Positions 44,377-59,107 of a stretch of 64,000 bases of DNA are shown here, piece by piece. The notes below the pieces were generated by a model. It was not told where the DNA came from. It saw nothing but the letters and a program-made list of their open reading frames with translations, and searched no databases. This stretch comes from Cellulomonas carbonis. GTDB taxonomy: Bacteria > Actinomycetota > Actinomycetes > Actinomycetales > Cellulomonadaceae. The position numbers and the translations under genes are program-made. The stretch spans positions 1 to 64,000 of the forward strand of contig NZ_BMEB01000008.1 in the NCBI RefSeq assembly GCF_014636275.1. Reading direction: 5' to 3'. The first letter of the stretch is position 1, and every line of letters starts with the position of its first letter.

Positions 44377-45560
44377 GCTCCGACCTCCGGTCCCAGGCCC
44401 ACGGTCACGCGCGCCGCCTCGAGGGCCGCGACGACGCCGCCCCGCACCTCCGCCTGCTCGCCGAGCTGGGCCGCGACCACCGGCACGGGCCCGGCCGACG
44501 TCCTGAGCGCCCGCGCGTGGAGCGCGGTCCGCAGCGGTCCGAGCAGGACCTCGCCCGCACGCGCGAGGTCCCCGCCGACGACGACGACCTCCGGGTCGAG
44601 CAGCAGGCACGCACCCGACAGCGCGCGGCCGAGCACCCGCCCGGCGTCCTCGACGACTGCGCGGACGACGTCGTCGTCGTGCGCGCGGGCGACCAGGTCG
44701 CGCAGCAGCAGCGGGCCGTGGGTGCCCGCGACGCGCGCCGTGAGCGCGGCGGACCCCACGACCGTCTCGAGGCAGCCGCGGTTGCCGCAGCGGCACGGCT
44801 CGCCGTCGTCGACCACCGGCAGGTGGCCGATCTCGCCCGCGGCCCCGACGCGACCGTGCACCACGCGGCCGCCCACGAGGACCCCGATGCCCACGCCCTG
44901 CGCGACCCGCACGTACACCGCGTCGCGCGCGCCGCGCGCCGCACCCAGACGCAGCTCGGCCAGACCGCCGAGGTTCGCGTCGTTGTCGACCCGCACGGGC
45001 ACGCCGAGACGCGCACCGAGCTGCGCGCCGACCGCGACGCCCTCCCAGCCGTGCAGCACGCCGTCGGCCGAGACGGTGCCCGTCGCGGTGTCGACGGGGG
45101 CAGCGAGCCCGACGCCGACGGCGAGCACCTCGTCCGGCGCGGCGCCGAGCGAGTCGACCATCTCGTCGAGCAGCATCCCGACGCGGTCGAGGCCCTCGTC
45201 GGCGCGGTGCTCGTACGGCAGCGGCAGGCGCTGCTCGGCGACCACGCGGAGCGACACGTCGGCGACCGCGACACGCAGCGAGCGCTCCGCGAAGTGGACC
45301 CCGGCGACGAGGCCGAGGTTGCGCGCGAGCGACACCTCCTGCGCGCGGCGCCCGGACCGCGACGTCGGGGCGGTCGCGAGCACGCCGGCGACGGTGAGCT
45401 CCTTGACGATGTTGGAGATCGTGGCGGCGGAGAGGCCCGTGACCCCGGCGAGCTCGACCTGCGTGAGGGAGCCCCGCTGCTGCACCGCGCTGAGGATGCG
45501 GGCCCGGTTGGCCTCGCGGAGCGAGGTCTGCGACCCAGGCGTCGCCCGGTCTCTGGCCAC
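44373..45560 (-). CDS. ROK family transcriptional regulator (XylR-like)
   Basis: A 395-residue protein with an N-terminal winged helix (about 15-75: RILSAVQQRGSLTQVELAGVTGLSAATISNIV in parts) and a ROK sugar-kinase-like domain. The domain has VGLAAPVDTATG, the VDNDANLGGLAE loop, GVGIGVLVGG and the zinc motif CRCGNRGCLE with the preceding GEIGHLPV. It is the first gene of the importer operon and probably an autorepressor relieved by the imported sugar. TATCCT at 45572-45567 is exactly six bases before the GTG start, a leaderless arrangement. Confidence 0.9.
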   Translation of the reverse strand: MARDRATPGSQTSLREANRARILSAVQQRGSLTQVELAGVTGLSAATISNIVKELTVAGVLATAPTSRSGRRAQEVSLARNLGLVAGVHFAERSLRVAVADVSLRVVAEQRLPLPYEHRADEGLDRVGMLLDEMVDSLGAAPDEVLAVGVGLAAPVDTATGTVSADGVLHGWEGVAVGAQLGARLGVPVRVDNDANLGGLAELRLGAARGARDAVYVRVAQGVGIGVLVGGRVVHGRVGAAGEIGHLPVVDDGEPCRCGNRGCLETVVGSAALTARVAGTHGPLLLRDLVARAHDDDVVRAVVEDAGRVLGRALSGACLLLDPEVVVVGGDLARAGEVLLGPLRTALHARALRTSAGPVPVVAAQLGEQAEVRGGVVAALEAARVTVGLGPEVGA

Positions 45561-45566
45561 ACCCGG

Positions 45567-45572
45567 AGGATA
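45567..45572 (-). promoter_or_regulatory. -10 hexamer TATCCT of the ROK-sugar importer operon
   Basis: The best -10 match among the leaderless set; it is followed by six bases and the GTG at 45560. The pullulanase terminator lies immediately upstream. Confidence 0.65.
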
Positions 45573-45665
45573 GCGTCCGGACCCCCGCGCCGGATCCGCC
45601 GAGCGGGGGTCGCGGGGCGCCCGGCGCCGCCCCGGTGCACGCTCTCGGGGCACCACCAGGACGCA

Positions 45666-45699
45666 GCAGCGCCCGGGTGGTTCCCCACCCGGGCGCTGC
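45666..45699 (-). terminator. Terminator of the pullulanase gene
   Basis: A perfect 15-bp stem GCAGCGCCCGGGTGG and its complement with the loop TTCC, 29 bp after the pullulanase stop. Confidence 0.85.
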
Positions 45700-45727
45700 C
45701 CTCACGGACCGGAACGGACGGTCCGGG

Positions 45728-50371
<4,644 letters not shown>

Positions 50372-50392
50372 CCCGGGACTCCCTTGTCACCC
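50372..50392 (-). promoter_or_regulatory. Translation-initiation leader shared with the amylase gene
   Basis: GGGTGACAAGGGAGTCCCG precedes the ATG and is identical over 19 bases to the leader at 54786-54768; two extra G bases follow here. The first four codons (MPLA) also match. GGGAG is the ribosome site. I see no convincing promoter between here and the amylase terminator. Confidence 0.8.
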
Positions 50393-50461
50393 TGTGTGGC
50401 ACCCGCCCGAGGTCGCGGGCAGGTGGTCGTTCTCGTCGTGCGCGGGCGTCGGCCCGCGGGC

Positions 50462-50493
50462 GGTGGCGCCCGGGCCGGAGCCCGGGCGCCACC
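50462..50493 (-). terminator. Hairpin after the amylase gene
   Basis: A perfect 14-bp stem GGTGGCGCCCGGGC and its complement over CGGA, 26 bp past the amylase stop. Because the pullulanase has no obvious promoter of its own, this may act as a partial terminator inside an amylase-pullulanase transcript. Confidence 0.75.
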
Positions 50494-50519
50494 ACGTGTC
50501 AGCGCGGTGTCAGCACGTG

Positions 50520-53500
50520 TCAGCGCGCCTGGATCGTCAGCGTGTGGGTGCCGACGTCGTACAGGAACTCCATGAGCGTGCCGTCGGCCGGCACGTCGAA
50601 CGCGTAGTTCCCGCTCGGGTCGGACGGCGGGCCGTAGCTCTCCGTCCACGCGAGGTCGTGCGCGACCTTGACCTCCCAGCTGCCCGCGGGGATGCCGCGG
50701 GTGACGAACCGGTGGACGCCGTCCTTGTTGAGGTCGGTGAGCAGGGTCCGCGTGCACGCCGGGTCCCAGTCCCCCGAGCAGCCGAGCTCGGACTGGAAGC
50801 TCCCGGCGAGCGTCATGACGTCGTGCGTCGTCGTCGCGAACGCGTACCGCGTCGCCTCGTCGAAGATGAACGTCACCGGTGCCGTCGAGCCCTCGGGCGC
50901 CGTGACCGAGAACGCGATGTTGGACCCGCCCGGCACGCCGCGGTCGCCGAAGTTGACGTCCCACGTGCCGTCGATCGCGGCCTTGAACTCGTAGTCGCCG
51001 CCCGGCAGCTCCCACGTGCCCGTCCAGACCCCGTCGTCGTCGGCGTCCGTGAGGAACGCCGCGGCGCAGCCGGGGTCCCAGTCGCCGGCGCAGCCCTGCT
51101 CGGAGTTCATGCTCCCCGCGACCGTGACGGTCGTGGGCAGCGGCTCCGGGTACGGCTCGGGCTCGGGCTCGTCGCTCGGGACCGGCTGGACGTCGTTGCC
51201 GACCGACGCGTACGTCGAGGCGGCGGCGGCGTTGCCGGCTGCGTCCACGCTCACCGCGCGGTACTCCAGGAGCGTGCCGGCCGGGAGGCCGGACACGTCG
51301 TGGAAGACGCGCGCGTTGCCGTTGTCGCTCGTGCCGAGCGGCGTCCAGTCGGGGACACCGACCGCGCGGACCGCGAACGACGTCTCGAGGTAGCGGTCCT
51401 CGGGGGTCGACGCCTGCACGGGCACGAGACCCTTGAGGCCCTTGCCCGCGACGGGAGCGGAGACCGTGATCTCGTGGTCGCCCGCGGCCGCGACGGTGCG
51501 CGTGCCCTGGAAGGCGACGACCGAGCGTGCCGGGACCTCGACGGTCACGTCGCCCTGGGCGTCGGCGACCAGGTCGGCCGTCGTCCCCCAGACGCCCGTG
51601 TACTCGCCCCGCGGGGTGAGCGTCCGGAACGAGGCCGTCGTCGCGGCGTCACCGTTGTTGGCCACGACGACGTACTCGACGTCCTCGGTGACCTCGACGT
51701 CGCCCTTGACGTAGCCGACGACGTCGACGACCAGGTCGGTCGTCCCACCGGCCGGCTGGTCGGACAGGAACGTCACCTCGCCGCTCGCCGGCAGGTCGGC
51801 CACCACGAGGTTCGGGATGGCGCGGCCGGGGATGTAGTTGAGCGTCGACGCGGTCGGTGCCGCGAACTCGCCCGCCGGGTACACCCGCAGGTTGCCGATC
51901 GACGACGGCGAGACCGCCGTGACGTTGAGCAGGACCGCACCGGCGTCCGCGGGGACGCCGAGCTCGCCCGCGACCTTGACGGTGGCCGGCTCACCCGCCG
52001 TGAGCGGTCCGTCGAGGCCGAGGCGACCCTGCGACTCGCGCGTCTCGACGAGGCGCGTCGGGGTGAGCGCGACGACGTCGCCGTCGCCCGTGGTCCAGCC
52101 CGCGACGTCGAGGACGACGTTGACCGGGTTGGCCGAGCCGCCGACCGGGCTGTCCGAGAACAGGCGCACGGTGCCGTTCTCCGAGAGCTCGACGACCGTC
52201 GAGTTCGCCTTGTCCTGGCCCGGCGCGTAGTTGACCGTCGACGCGGTCGGGACCGCCTCGTCGCCCGGGTAGACCCGGAGGTTGCCGGCCGCACGCGCGC
52301 CGGTGACCGTCACGTTGAGCAGGACGGACGTCGCACCCTCCGGCACGCCGCCACGCCCGGCGACGACCACCTCGTGCGCGACGCGCGGGACCAGCGGGCC
52401 CGTCAGGTCGCCCACGTGGTACGAGCCGGCGCGCGTGTCGAGCACCCGCTGCGGGTTCTGGAGCGTGATCCCCGACGCGTCGGTCGTCCAGCCCGCCAGG
52501 TCGATCAGGACGCCGGCGTGGCTGCCCGCCGTCCGGAAGCACAGGCCGTCGTCGTCGGACACGGCCACGACGGCCGAGTTCGCGACGTCCTGACCGGGCT
52601 CGAAGTTCACCGTCGAGGTCGCCGGGACCGACGCACCCTCCGGGTGGAGCACGACGTAGCCGGGACCGGCCGGGCGGACCGTCGTGACGTTGACGAGGAC
52701 GCCGGTCGCCTCCTCCGGCAGGTCCGGCACGGTCACGCACTGCGACGTGCCGGCCGGGACCGAGCGGTCGTCGACGATCCGCTCGGGGGCCGACGTCACG
52801 ACGCCCGAGAGGTCCGCCGTCGTCTCGCCCACGCGCGAGAACGCGTACGTCCCGCCGTCGGCGAGCAGCTCGACCTGCGCGCCCTGGGCGAGGGCCGGGT
52901 GGTCCTCCCGCAGGCGTGCGAGCGACGAGATGTGCTCGTACAGCGGCGCGTCGGTGTCGTAGCGGTCGACCGAGCCCGCGACCTCACCGGTCACGAGCGT
53001 CTCGCCGGCGTACTGCTCGACCTGCGTCGCGAAGAGGGTCTGGCGCGCGTCCTTGTCGCCGCCGGACCCGACGAAGCCCTGCTCGTCGCCGTAGTAGACG
53101 ACGGGCTGGCCGCGCGTGAGGTACATGAGCGAGTGCGCGAGCTGCGAGCGCTCGAGCGGGTCACCGGTCTCGCGGAGGAACCAGTTGACGCGACCCATGT
53201 CGTGGTTGCCGAGGAAGGTCGGCAGCGCGTACGCCGAGGAGTCGGGCGTGACGTACATGTCGTCGGCCGCGAACAGGCCTTCGAGCTGGTCCGAGCCCGC
53301 GCCGCGGGCGAACGCGACCGCGCGCTCCTGGAAGCCGAAGTCGAGCACCGAGCTCATGTCGGTGTCACGCACGTAGGGCGTGAGGACGGTCGGGTCGGAC
53401 GAGTAGACCTCGCCGAACATGAAGAACTCGTCCTTGCCGGTCGCCCGCGCGTGGTCGAGCACCTCGGTCGCCCAGCTCTCCCAGAACTCGAAGTTCACGT

Positions 53501-54767
53501 GCTTCGCGGTGTCGATCCGGAAGCCGTCGACACCCAGGTCGATCCAGTCCTGGTACACGTCGACGAAGGCGTCGACGACGTCGGGGTGCTCGGTCATCAG
53601 GTCGTCGAGCCCGTCGAAGTCGCCGAGCGTCGTCGACTCCCCCGCCCACGTCGTGTTGCCGCGGTTGTGGTAGTACCGCAGGTCGTTGAGGATCGCGGGC
53701 ACCTTGAGGTCCTCGTCGCCGGGCTGCACGACGGGCGTGTAGGGGAACGAGTCCTCGGTGAGCTCCGGGAAGTCGTCGCTGCCCGCGACGTCCTCCATGC
53801 GGAACTCCTGGCCCTGCGCGTCGACGTACGGCTGCGCGTCCTGCGAGACGTAGGAGTACTCGCCCTCCTCGTAGGAGATGACGTCCGCCGTGTGGTTCGT
53901 GACGATGTCGAAGTAGATCTTGATCCCGCGCTCCTCGGCGCTCGCGATGAGCTCCTCGAGCTCCGCGTTGGTGCCCAGGTGGGGGTCGATCTGGGTGAAG
54001 TCGGTGATCCAGTACCCGTGGTAGCCGGCCGAGGCGGTCTCGCCCTCGCCCTGCACGGGGCGGTTCTTGAACGACGGCGTCAGCCAGATGGCCGTCGTGC
54101 CCAGGCCCTCGATGTAGTCCAGGTTGTCGATGATGCCCCGCAGGTCACCACCCTGGTAGAAGCCCTTGTTCGTCGGGTCGAACCCGTGGTCGAGGCGGTC
54201 GCCCTCGATGCCGCCGGTGTCGTTCGACGGGTCGCCGTTCGCGAACCGGTCGGCCATGACGAAGTAGAAGCGCTCGTCACCGCCGGGCTGGCGGACGGGC
54301 GGCGCGACGATCGCGTCGTCGGCCTCGGTGTGCTCGCCCGCGAGGGTCAGCGGCACGAGGCGGATGCGCGGCTCGGCGGACGCGTCGTAGATCACGCGGA
54401 CCCGGGCGTCCCCGCCGAGCACGAGCGGGACGTCGGCGCCGGGGTAGGCGCCGTCCCACACGTCGTCGAAGGCGACCTTGTACTTCCACTCCCCGGCGGG
54501 GAGGTCGAGGTCGGCCGAGTACGTGCCGTCCTCCGCGAGCGCCAGCTCGGTCTCGGCGCAGTCGGGCAGCCAGTCGCCCGCGCAACCCAGCTCGCTCTGG
54601 AAGTCGCCCACGAGGGCGACCGTCGTCTCGTCGTGCTCGGCGGCGACGGCCGACGTCGCCAGGGTGCCGGTCACGGCACCCGTCAGTGCGACCGAAGCGG
54701 CCGCGATTCCTGCTGCGGTGGTGCGAGCACGTCTCGCCCTCCGCTCGTGACGGTATGCCAATGGCAT
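50520..54767 (-). CDS. Secreted GH13 alpha-amylase family enzyme with X25 modules and an inserted three-module cassette
   Basis: The 1415-residue enzyme has a signal peptide (to about 38), one X25 module (about 46-120), and a GH13 barrel from FYFVMADRFANGD (near 173). Key residues are in DIVTNHT (near 288), GFRIDTAKH (nucleophile near 417), MFGEVYS (acid near 452) and FLGNHDMGR (near 520). The C-domain begins (YAFSRVG, near 644), is interrupted by three modules homologous to those of the pullulanase (about 669-1022), and resumes with EYVVVANNG. A sandwich domain, a Pro/Glu linker and two more X25 modules follow. ATG 54767 has GGGAG five bases upstream. Confidence 0.92.
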   Translation of the reverse strand: MPLAYRHERRARRARTTAAGIAAASVALTGAVTGTLATSAVAAEHDETTVALVGDFQSELGCAGDWLPDCAETELALAEDGTYSADLDLPAGEWKYKVAFDDVWDGAYPGADVPLVLGGDARVRVIYDASAEPRIRLVPLTLAGEHTEADDAIVAPPVRQPGGDERFYFVMADRFANGDPSNDTGGIEGDRLDHGFDPTNKGFYQGGDLRGIIDNLDYIEGLGTTAIWLTPSFKNRPVQGEGETASAGYHGYWITDFTQIDPHLGTNAELEELIASAEERGIKIYFDIVTNHTADVISYEEGEYSYVSQDAQPYVDAQGQEFRMEDVAGSDDFPELTEDSFPYTPVVQPGDEDLKVPAILNDLRYYHNRGNTTWAGESTTLGDFDGLDDLMTEHPDVVDAFVDVYQDWIDLGVDGFRIDTAKHVNFEFWESWATEVLDHARATGKDEFFMFGEVYSSDPTVLTPYVRDTDMSSVLDFGFQERAVAFARGAGSDQLEGLFAADDMYVTPDSSAYALPTFLGNHDMGRVNWFLRETGDPLERSQLAHSLMYLTRGQPVVYYGDEQGFVGSGGDKDARQTLFATQVEQYAGETLVTGEVAGSVDRYDTDAPLYEHISSLARLREDHPALAQGAQVELLADGGTYAFSRVGETTADLSGVVTSAPERIVDDRSVPAGTSQCVTVPDLPEEATGVLVNVTTVRPAGPGYVVLHPEGASVPATSTVNFEPGQDVANSAVVAVSDDDGLCFRTAGSHAGVLIDLAGWTTDASGITLQNPQRVLDTRAGSYHVGDLTGPLVPRVAHEVVVAGRGGVPEGATSVLLNVTVTGARAAGNLRVYPGDEAVPTASTVNYAPGQDKANSTVVELSENGTVRLFSDSPVGGSANPVNVVLDVAGWTTGDGDVVALTPTRLVETRESQGRLGLDGPLTAGEPATVKVAGELGVPADAGAVLLNVTAVSPSSIGNLRVYPAGEFAAPTASTLNYIPGRAIPNLVVADLPASGEVTFLSDQPAGGTTDLVVDVVGYVKGDVEVTEDVEYVVVANNGDAATTASFRTLTPRGEYTGVWGTTADLVADAQGDVTVEVPARSVVAFQGTRTVAAAGDHEITVSAPVAGKGLKGLVPVQASTPEDRYLETSFAVRAVGVPDWTPLGTSDNGNARVFHDVSGLPAGTLLEYRAVSVDAAGNAAAASTYASVGNDVQPVPSDEPEPEPYPEPLPTTVTVAGSMNSEQGCAGDWDPGCAAAFLTDADDDGVWTGTWELPGGDYEFKAAIDGTWDVNFGDRGVPGGSNIAFSVTAPEGSTAPVTFIFDEATRYAFATTTHDVMTLAGSFQSELGCSGDWDPACTRTLLTDLNKDGVHRFVTRGIPAGSWEVKVAHDLAWTESYGPPSDPSGNYAFDVPADGTLMEFLYDVGTHTLTIQAR

Positions 54768-54786
54768 CGGGACTCCCTTGTCACCC
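54768..54786 (-). promoter_or_regulatory. Amylase translation-initiation leader, copy of the pullulanase leader
   Basis: The 19 bases before the ATG are identical to those of the pullulanase gene, including GGGAG. Conservation of an untranslated stretch beyond the ribosome site suggests common descent or a shared post-transcriptional control. Confidence 0.8.
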
Positions 54787-54817
54787 GGATCGAGCGCCTG
54801 CATACGCAGACGTCCGG

Positions 54818-54847
54818 ACTGTAACGGCGATCCGCAACTTGCAGCAA
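54818..54847 (-). promoter_or_regulatory. Amylase promoter with operator over the -35
   Basis: On the minus strand TTGCTG (54847-54842), an 18-bp spacer and TACAGT (54823-54818) form a promoter with a leader of about 44 nt. The -35 lies in TTGCTGCAAGTTGC (54847-54834), which holds the two overlapping inverted pairs TTGC-T-GCAA and GCAA-G-TTGC. Such TTGC/GCAA sites fit a LacI-type maltose regulator (MalR-like), which would block the polymerase here. Confidence 0.6.
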
Positions 54848-54993
54848 TGGGATGACTTGGTTCCGTAACCTGCCTGTGACCTTGGTCCTGCGTCCCGCAG
54901 GGCTGTCACCTGCGATGACGCGTGCTCGGGGGCCGGACGCCGCTGCGGAGCCCGCATCAGGACATCGTGTCGGCAGCCCCCGCGCCGCAAGGG

Positions 54994-55031
54994 CGTTGCA
55001 TCCGTTGCAGCGCGTTGCACCCGGCTTGCAG
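54994..55031. repeat. Four helically phased TTGCA direct repeats upstream of the amylase
   Basis: GTTGCAT, GTTGCAG, GTTGCAC and CTTGCAG start at 54994, 55004, 55014 and 55025, that is at 10, 10 and 11 bp steps, so all face one side of the helix. CTTGCAG-like direct repeats are the known MalR/Reg1 sites of Streptomyces amylase genes. They end 6 bp from the DUF167 stop codon. Confidence 0.7.
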
Positions 55032-55036
55032 GAGAT

Positions 55037-55330
55037 TCAGCGTGCGAGGAGGCGGTCCAGGATCCGGTCCACGTCGCTCGCGGGCGCGTCCACCGCCACG
55101 ACCTTGTCCCGGCTCGTCGCGCCGGCGACGAGGGCCACCTGCCGCCGTCGGACGCCGAAGGCCTCGGCGACCGCGGCGAGCGCGGCCTCGGTCGCCGCGC
55201 CGTCGACGGCACGCGCCGTCACCGCCACGACGAGCCGGTCGCCGTGGGCGCCGCCGACCCGCGTCCGTGACGCACCGGGCCGGACGCGCACAGCGACCCG
55301 GACGGGACCCTCCGTGGCGGGTTCAGCCAC
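55037..55330 (-). CDS. DUF167 (YggU-like) family protein
   Basis: A 97-residue protein with the DUF167 pattern: VRVAVRVRPGASRTRVGG, LVVAVTARAVDGAATEAALAAVAEAFGV and VALVAGATSRDKVVAV. The family is conserved from bacteria to man without a settled role. The GTG start overlaps the stop of the upstream P-loop gene by eight bases, so it is cotranslated with it. Helical phased repeats of the amylase regulatory region start just past its stop. Confidence 0.9.
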   Translation of the reverse strand: MAEPATEGPVRVAVRVRPGASRTRVGGAHGDRLVVAVTARAVDGAATEAALAAVAEAFGVRRRQVALVAGATSRDKVVAVDAPASDVDRILDRLLAR

Positions 55331-56252
55331 GTCGACCGGCGCCCGCGGTGACGACGTCGGCGGCCCGCGGGGTGACGTCGGCCCCGGGCCGGACGCGCTC
55401 GGCGACGAGGTCGGCGAGGACGGACCGGACCGCGTCCTGGTCCAGCCGGTCGGTGTCGACCGCGACCACCGGCAGGCCGAGACGGTCGAGCACGCGCTCC
55501 TCGAGCGCCGCCCGGTGCCGCAGCACCTCGACCGCTCCCGCCACGTCGCGCGTCACCCCGAGCGCGCGTCCCAGCCCGCCCGAGGTGTAGTAGCCGACGA
55601 CCGCGTCGAGCCACTCGCGCGGGCGGTCCGCGGCCGCGGCGCGGAAGCAGCGGTCGACGTCGTCGCGCCGCAGGTGGACGACGACGGGCTCGAGCGGTGC
55701 CGCGAGGGACGCGAGCGCGCCGACGAACGCCACGAGCTCCTCCTCGGGTGCACCGGCGTGCACGACCGTCATCGTGAGCGGGTTCTGGAGGAAGCAGCAG
55801 TCGAGCACCCACACGTCGTCGGAGGTCGCCGCGTCGGCGACGAACCCCGCCCACTGCTCGGTGCGGAGCCGGACGTGGCGGTCGAGCGGCTGCTCGTACA
55901 CGTCACGCTCGCGCAGGCGTGCGGCGAGCGCCTCCGGGAGCGGGCCGTGGTCGCGCGCGACGAGCCCGTACGGGACGAGGAGCCCGCCGTCGGCCGGTCG
56001 CGCGGCCGCACGGAGGGCCGACCCGACTGCCGACGCGTCGAGCGCGCCGTCGGTCGGGCCGTCGAGCAGGCCGTCGAGCCCGCCCGCAGGGAGCCACGCG
56101 ACCGACTCGTGGTCCGCCGGGTGCGCCGGGTCGCCCTCGTAGACGGTCCGGACGCGCGCGCCCGCCCGCTCGGCCTCCTGCGAGAGCATCAACGTCGTCG
56201 TGGACTTCCCGGTCCCGATGAGCCCCTCGACGAGGAGCAGTCGCGTCGTCAC
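55323..56252 (-). CDS. P-loop nucleotide kinase-like protein
   Basis: The 309-residue protein opens with [17 protein letters not shown], a Walker A of nucleoside/thymidylate-kinase type, and has [17 protein letters not shown] and [25 protein letters not shown], which resembles a lid region. Similar proteins occur in Firmicutes and actinobacteria without defined substrate. The GTG start has TACGGT eight bases upstream and no ribosome site. It forms a two-gene unit with DUF167. Confidence 0.7.
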   Translation of the reverse strand: MTTRLLLVEGLIGTGKSTTTLMLSQEAERAGARVRTVYEGDPAHPADHESVAWLPAGGLDGLLDGPTDGALDASAVGSALRAAARPADGGLLVPYGLVARDHGPLPEALAARLRERDVYEQPLDRHVRLRTEQWAGFVADAATSDDVWVLDCCFLQNPLTMTVVHAGAPEEELVAFVGALASLAAPLEPVVVHLRRDDVDRCFRAAAADRPREWLDAVVGYYTSGGLGRALGVTRDVAGAVEVLRHRAALEERVLDRLGLPVVAVDTDRLDQDAVRSVLADLVAERVRPGADVTPRAADVVTAGAGRRG

Positions 56253-56274
56253 GGGTGCACACCGTAGGGCACGC

Positions 56275-56313
56275 GACGACGGCGCCGACCCCCGTGGGGT
56301 CGGCGCCGTCGTC
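56275..56313 (-). terminator. Terminator of the icd-mdh unit
   Basis: A perfect 18-bp stem GACGACGGCGCCGACCCC and its complement over CGT, 21 bp past the mdh stop. It is the strongest hairpin in the window. Confidence 0.9.
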
Positions 56314-56334
56314 GTGCTGCGGCTCGGGCAGGTG

Positions 56335-58594
<2,260 letters not shown>

Positions 58595-58740
58595 GCGGAA
58601 GCTCCCGTTCGAGTGGTCTGCACTGCCGGCTGCGCGGGCCCGTCGGACGGCGGTGCTGCGGAGCAGCACGCGCGGGCACCCGGCGGCCTCGTGCCGCGGT
58701 GGGACGGCACACCCGCCGCCGACCGCTGCATCGCACGGCC

Positions 58741-58758
58741 AGATTACTCGACATCGAG
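58741..58758 (-). promoter_or_regulatory. icd promoter -10 with adjacent inverted repeat
   Basis: TAATCT (58746-58741) on the minus strand is immediately preceded by CTCGA-TG-TCGAG (58758-58747), a 12-bp inverted repeat placed between -10 and -35, where a repressor would block initiation. A leader of about 140 nt precedes the ATG; nothing else is recognised in it. Confidence 0.5.
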
Positions 58759-58811
58759 AGATCTCGGGCCGCGTCGTGCACGGCCCGGCCGCGCCCCCCG
58801 CGACCGGGGCC

Positions 58812-59084
58812 TCAGACGCCCGGGGCCGCCTGGAGGACGAAGATCCCGACCGCGAGGCCGGTCAGCACGACGACGTCGAACCACGTCGACCGCACCGCGA
58901 TGCCCTCCGGCTCACGGCCCCGGCGGGTGAGCCGCGCGAGCGCCGCACCGACGAGCGTGGCGACGAGCACGAGGGCCGCCGAGCGCGCGCCCTCGACGAC
59001 CGCCGCGACGCACGCGACGGCGATGGCGAGCGTCACGAGCCACAGCGCGGGGGCGCGGTGGCGCTCGGTGAGGGGGCTCGTCAC
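58812..59084 (-). CDS. DUF3017 family membrane protein
   Basis: A 90-residue protein with three short hydrophobic spans (about 13-30, 34-50 and 67-85) and the [18 protein letters not shown] ending typical of DUF3017, an actinobacterial family of unknown function. TAGTGT at 59097-59092 ends seven bases before the GTG with no ribosome site. The start codon lies only 23 bp from that of the divergent oxidoreductase. Confidence 0.8.
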   Translation of the reverse strand: MTSPLTERHRAPALWLVTLAIAVACVAAVVEGARSAALVLVATLVGAALARLTRRGREPEGIAVRSTWFDVVVLTGLAVGIFVLQAAPGV

Positions 59085-59091
59085 GCGCTCG

Positions 59092-59101
59092 ACACTACCG
59101 T
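59092..59101. promoter_or_regulatory. Overlapping divergent -10 hexamers sharing a TA step
   Basis: Plus-strand ACACTACCGT contains TACCGT (59096-59101) for the oxidoreductase and, on the minus strand, TAGTGT (59097-59092) for DUF3017. The two share positions 59096-59097. Spacers to the start codons are six and seven bases. Confidence 0.7.
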
Positions 59102-59107
59102 TGGGCC

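Noticed and set aside
54782..54803. Upstream ATG for the amylase adding MQALDPGDKGVP
   Set aside because: It would translate through the conserved leader and its ribosome site; ATG 54767 has ideal spacing and matches the pullulanase start.
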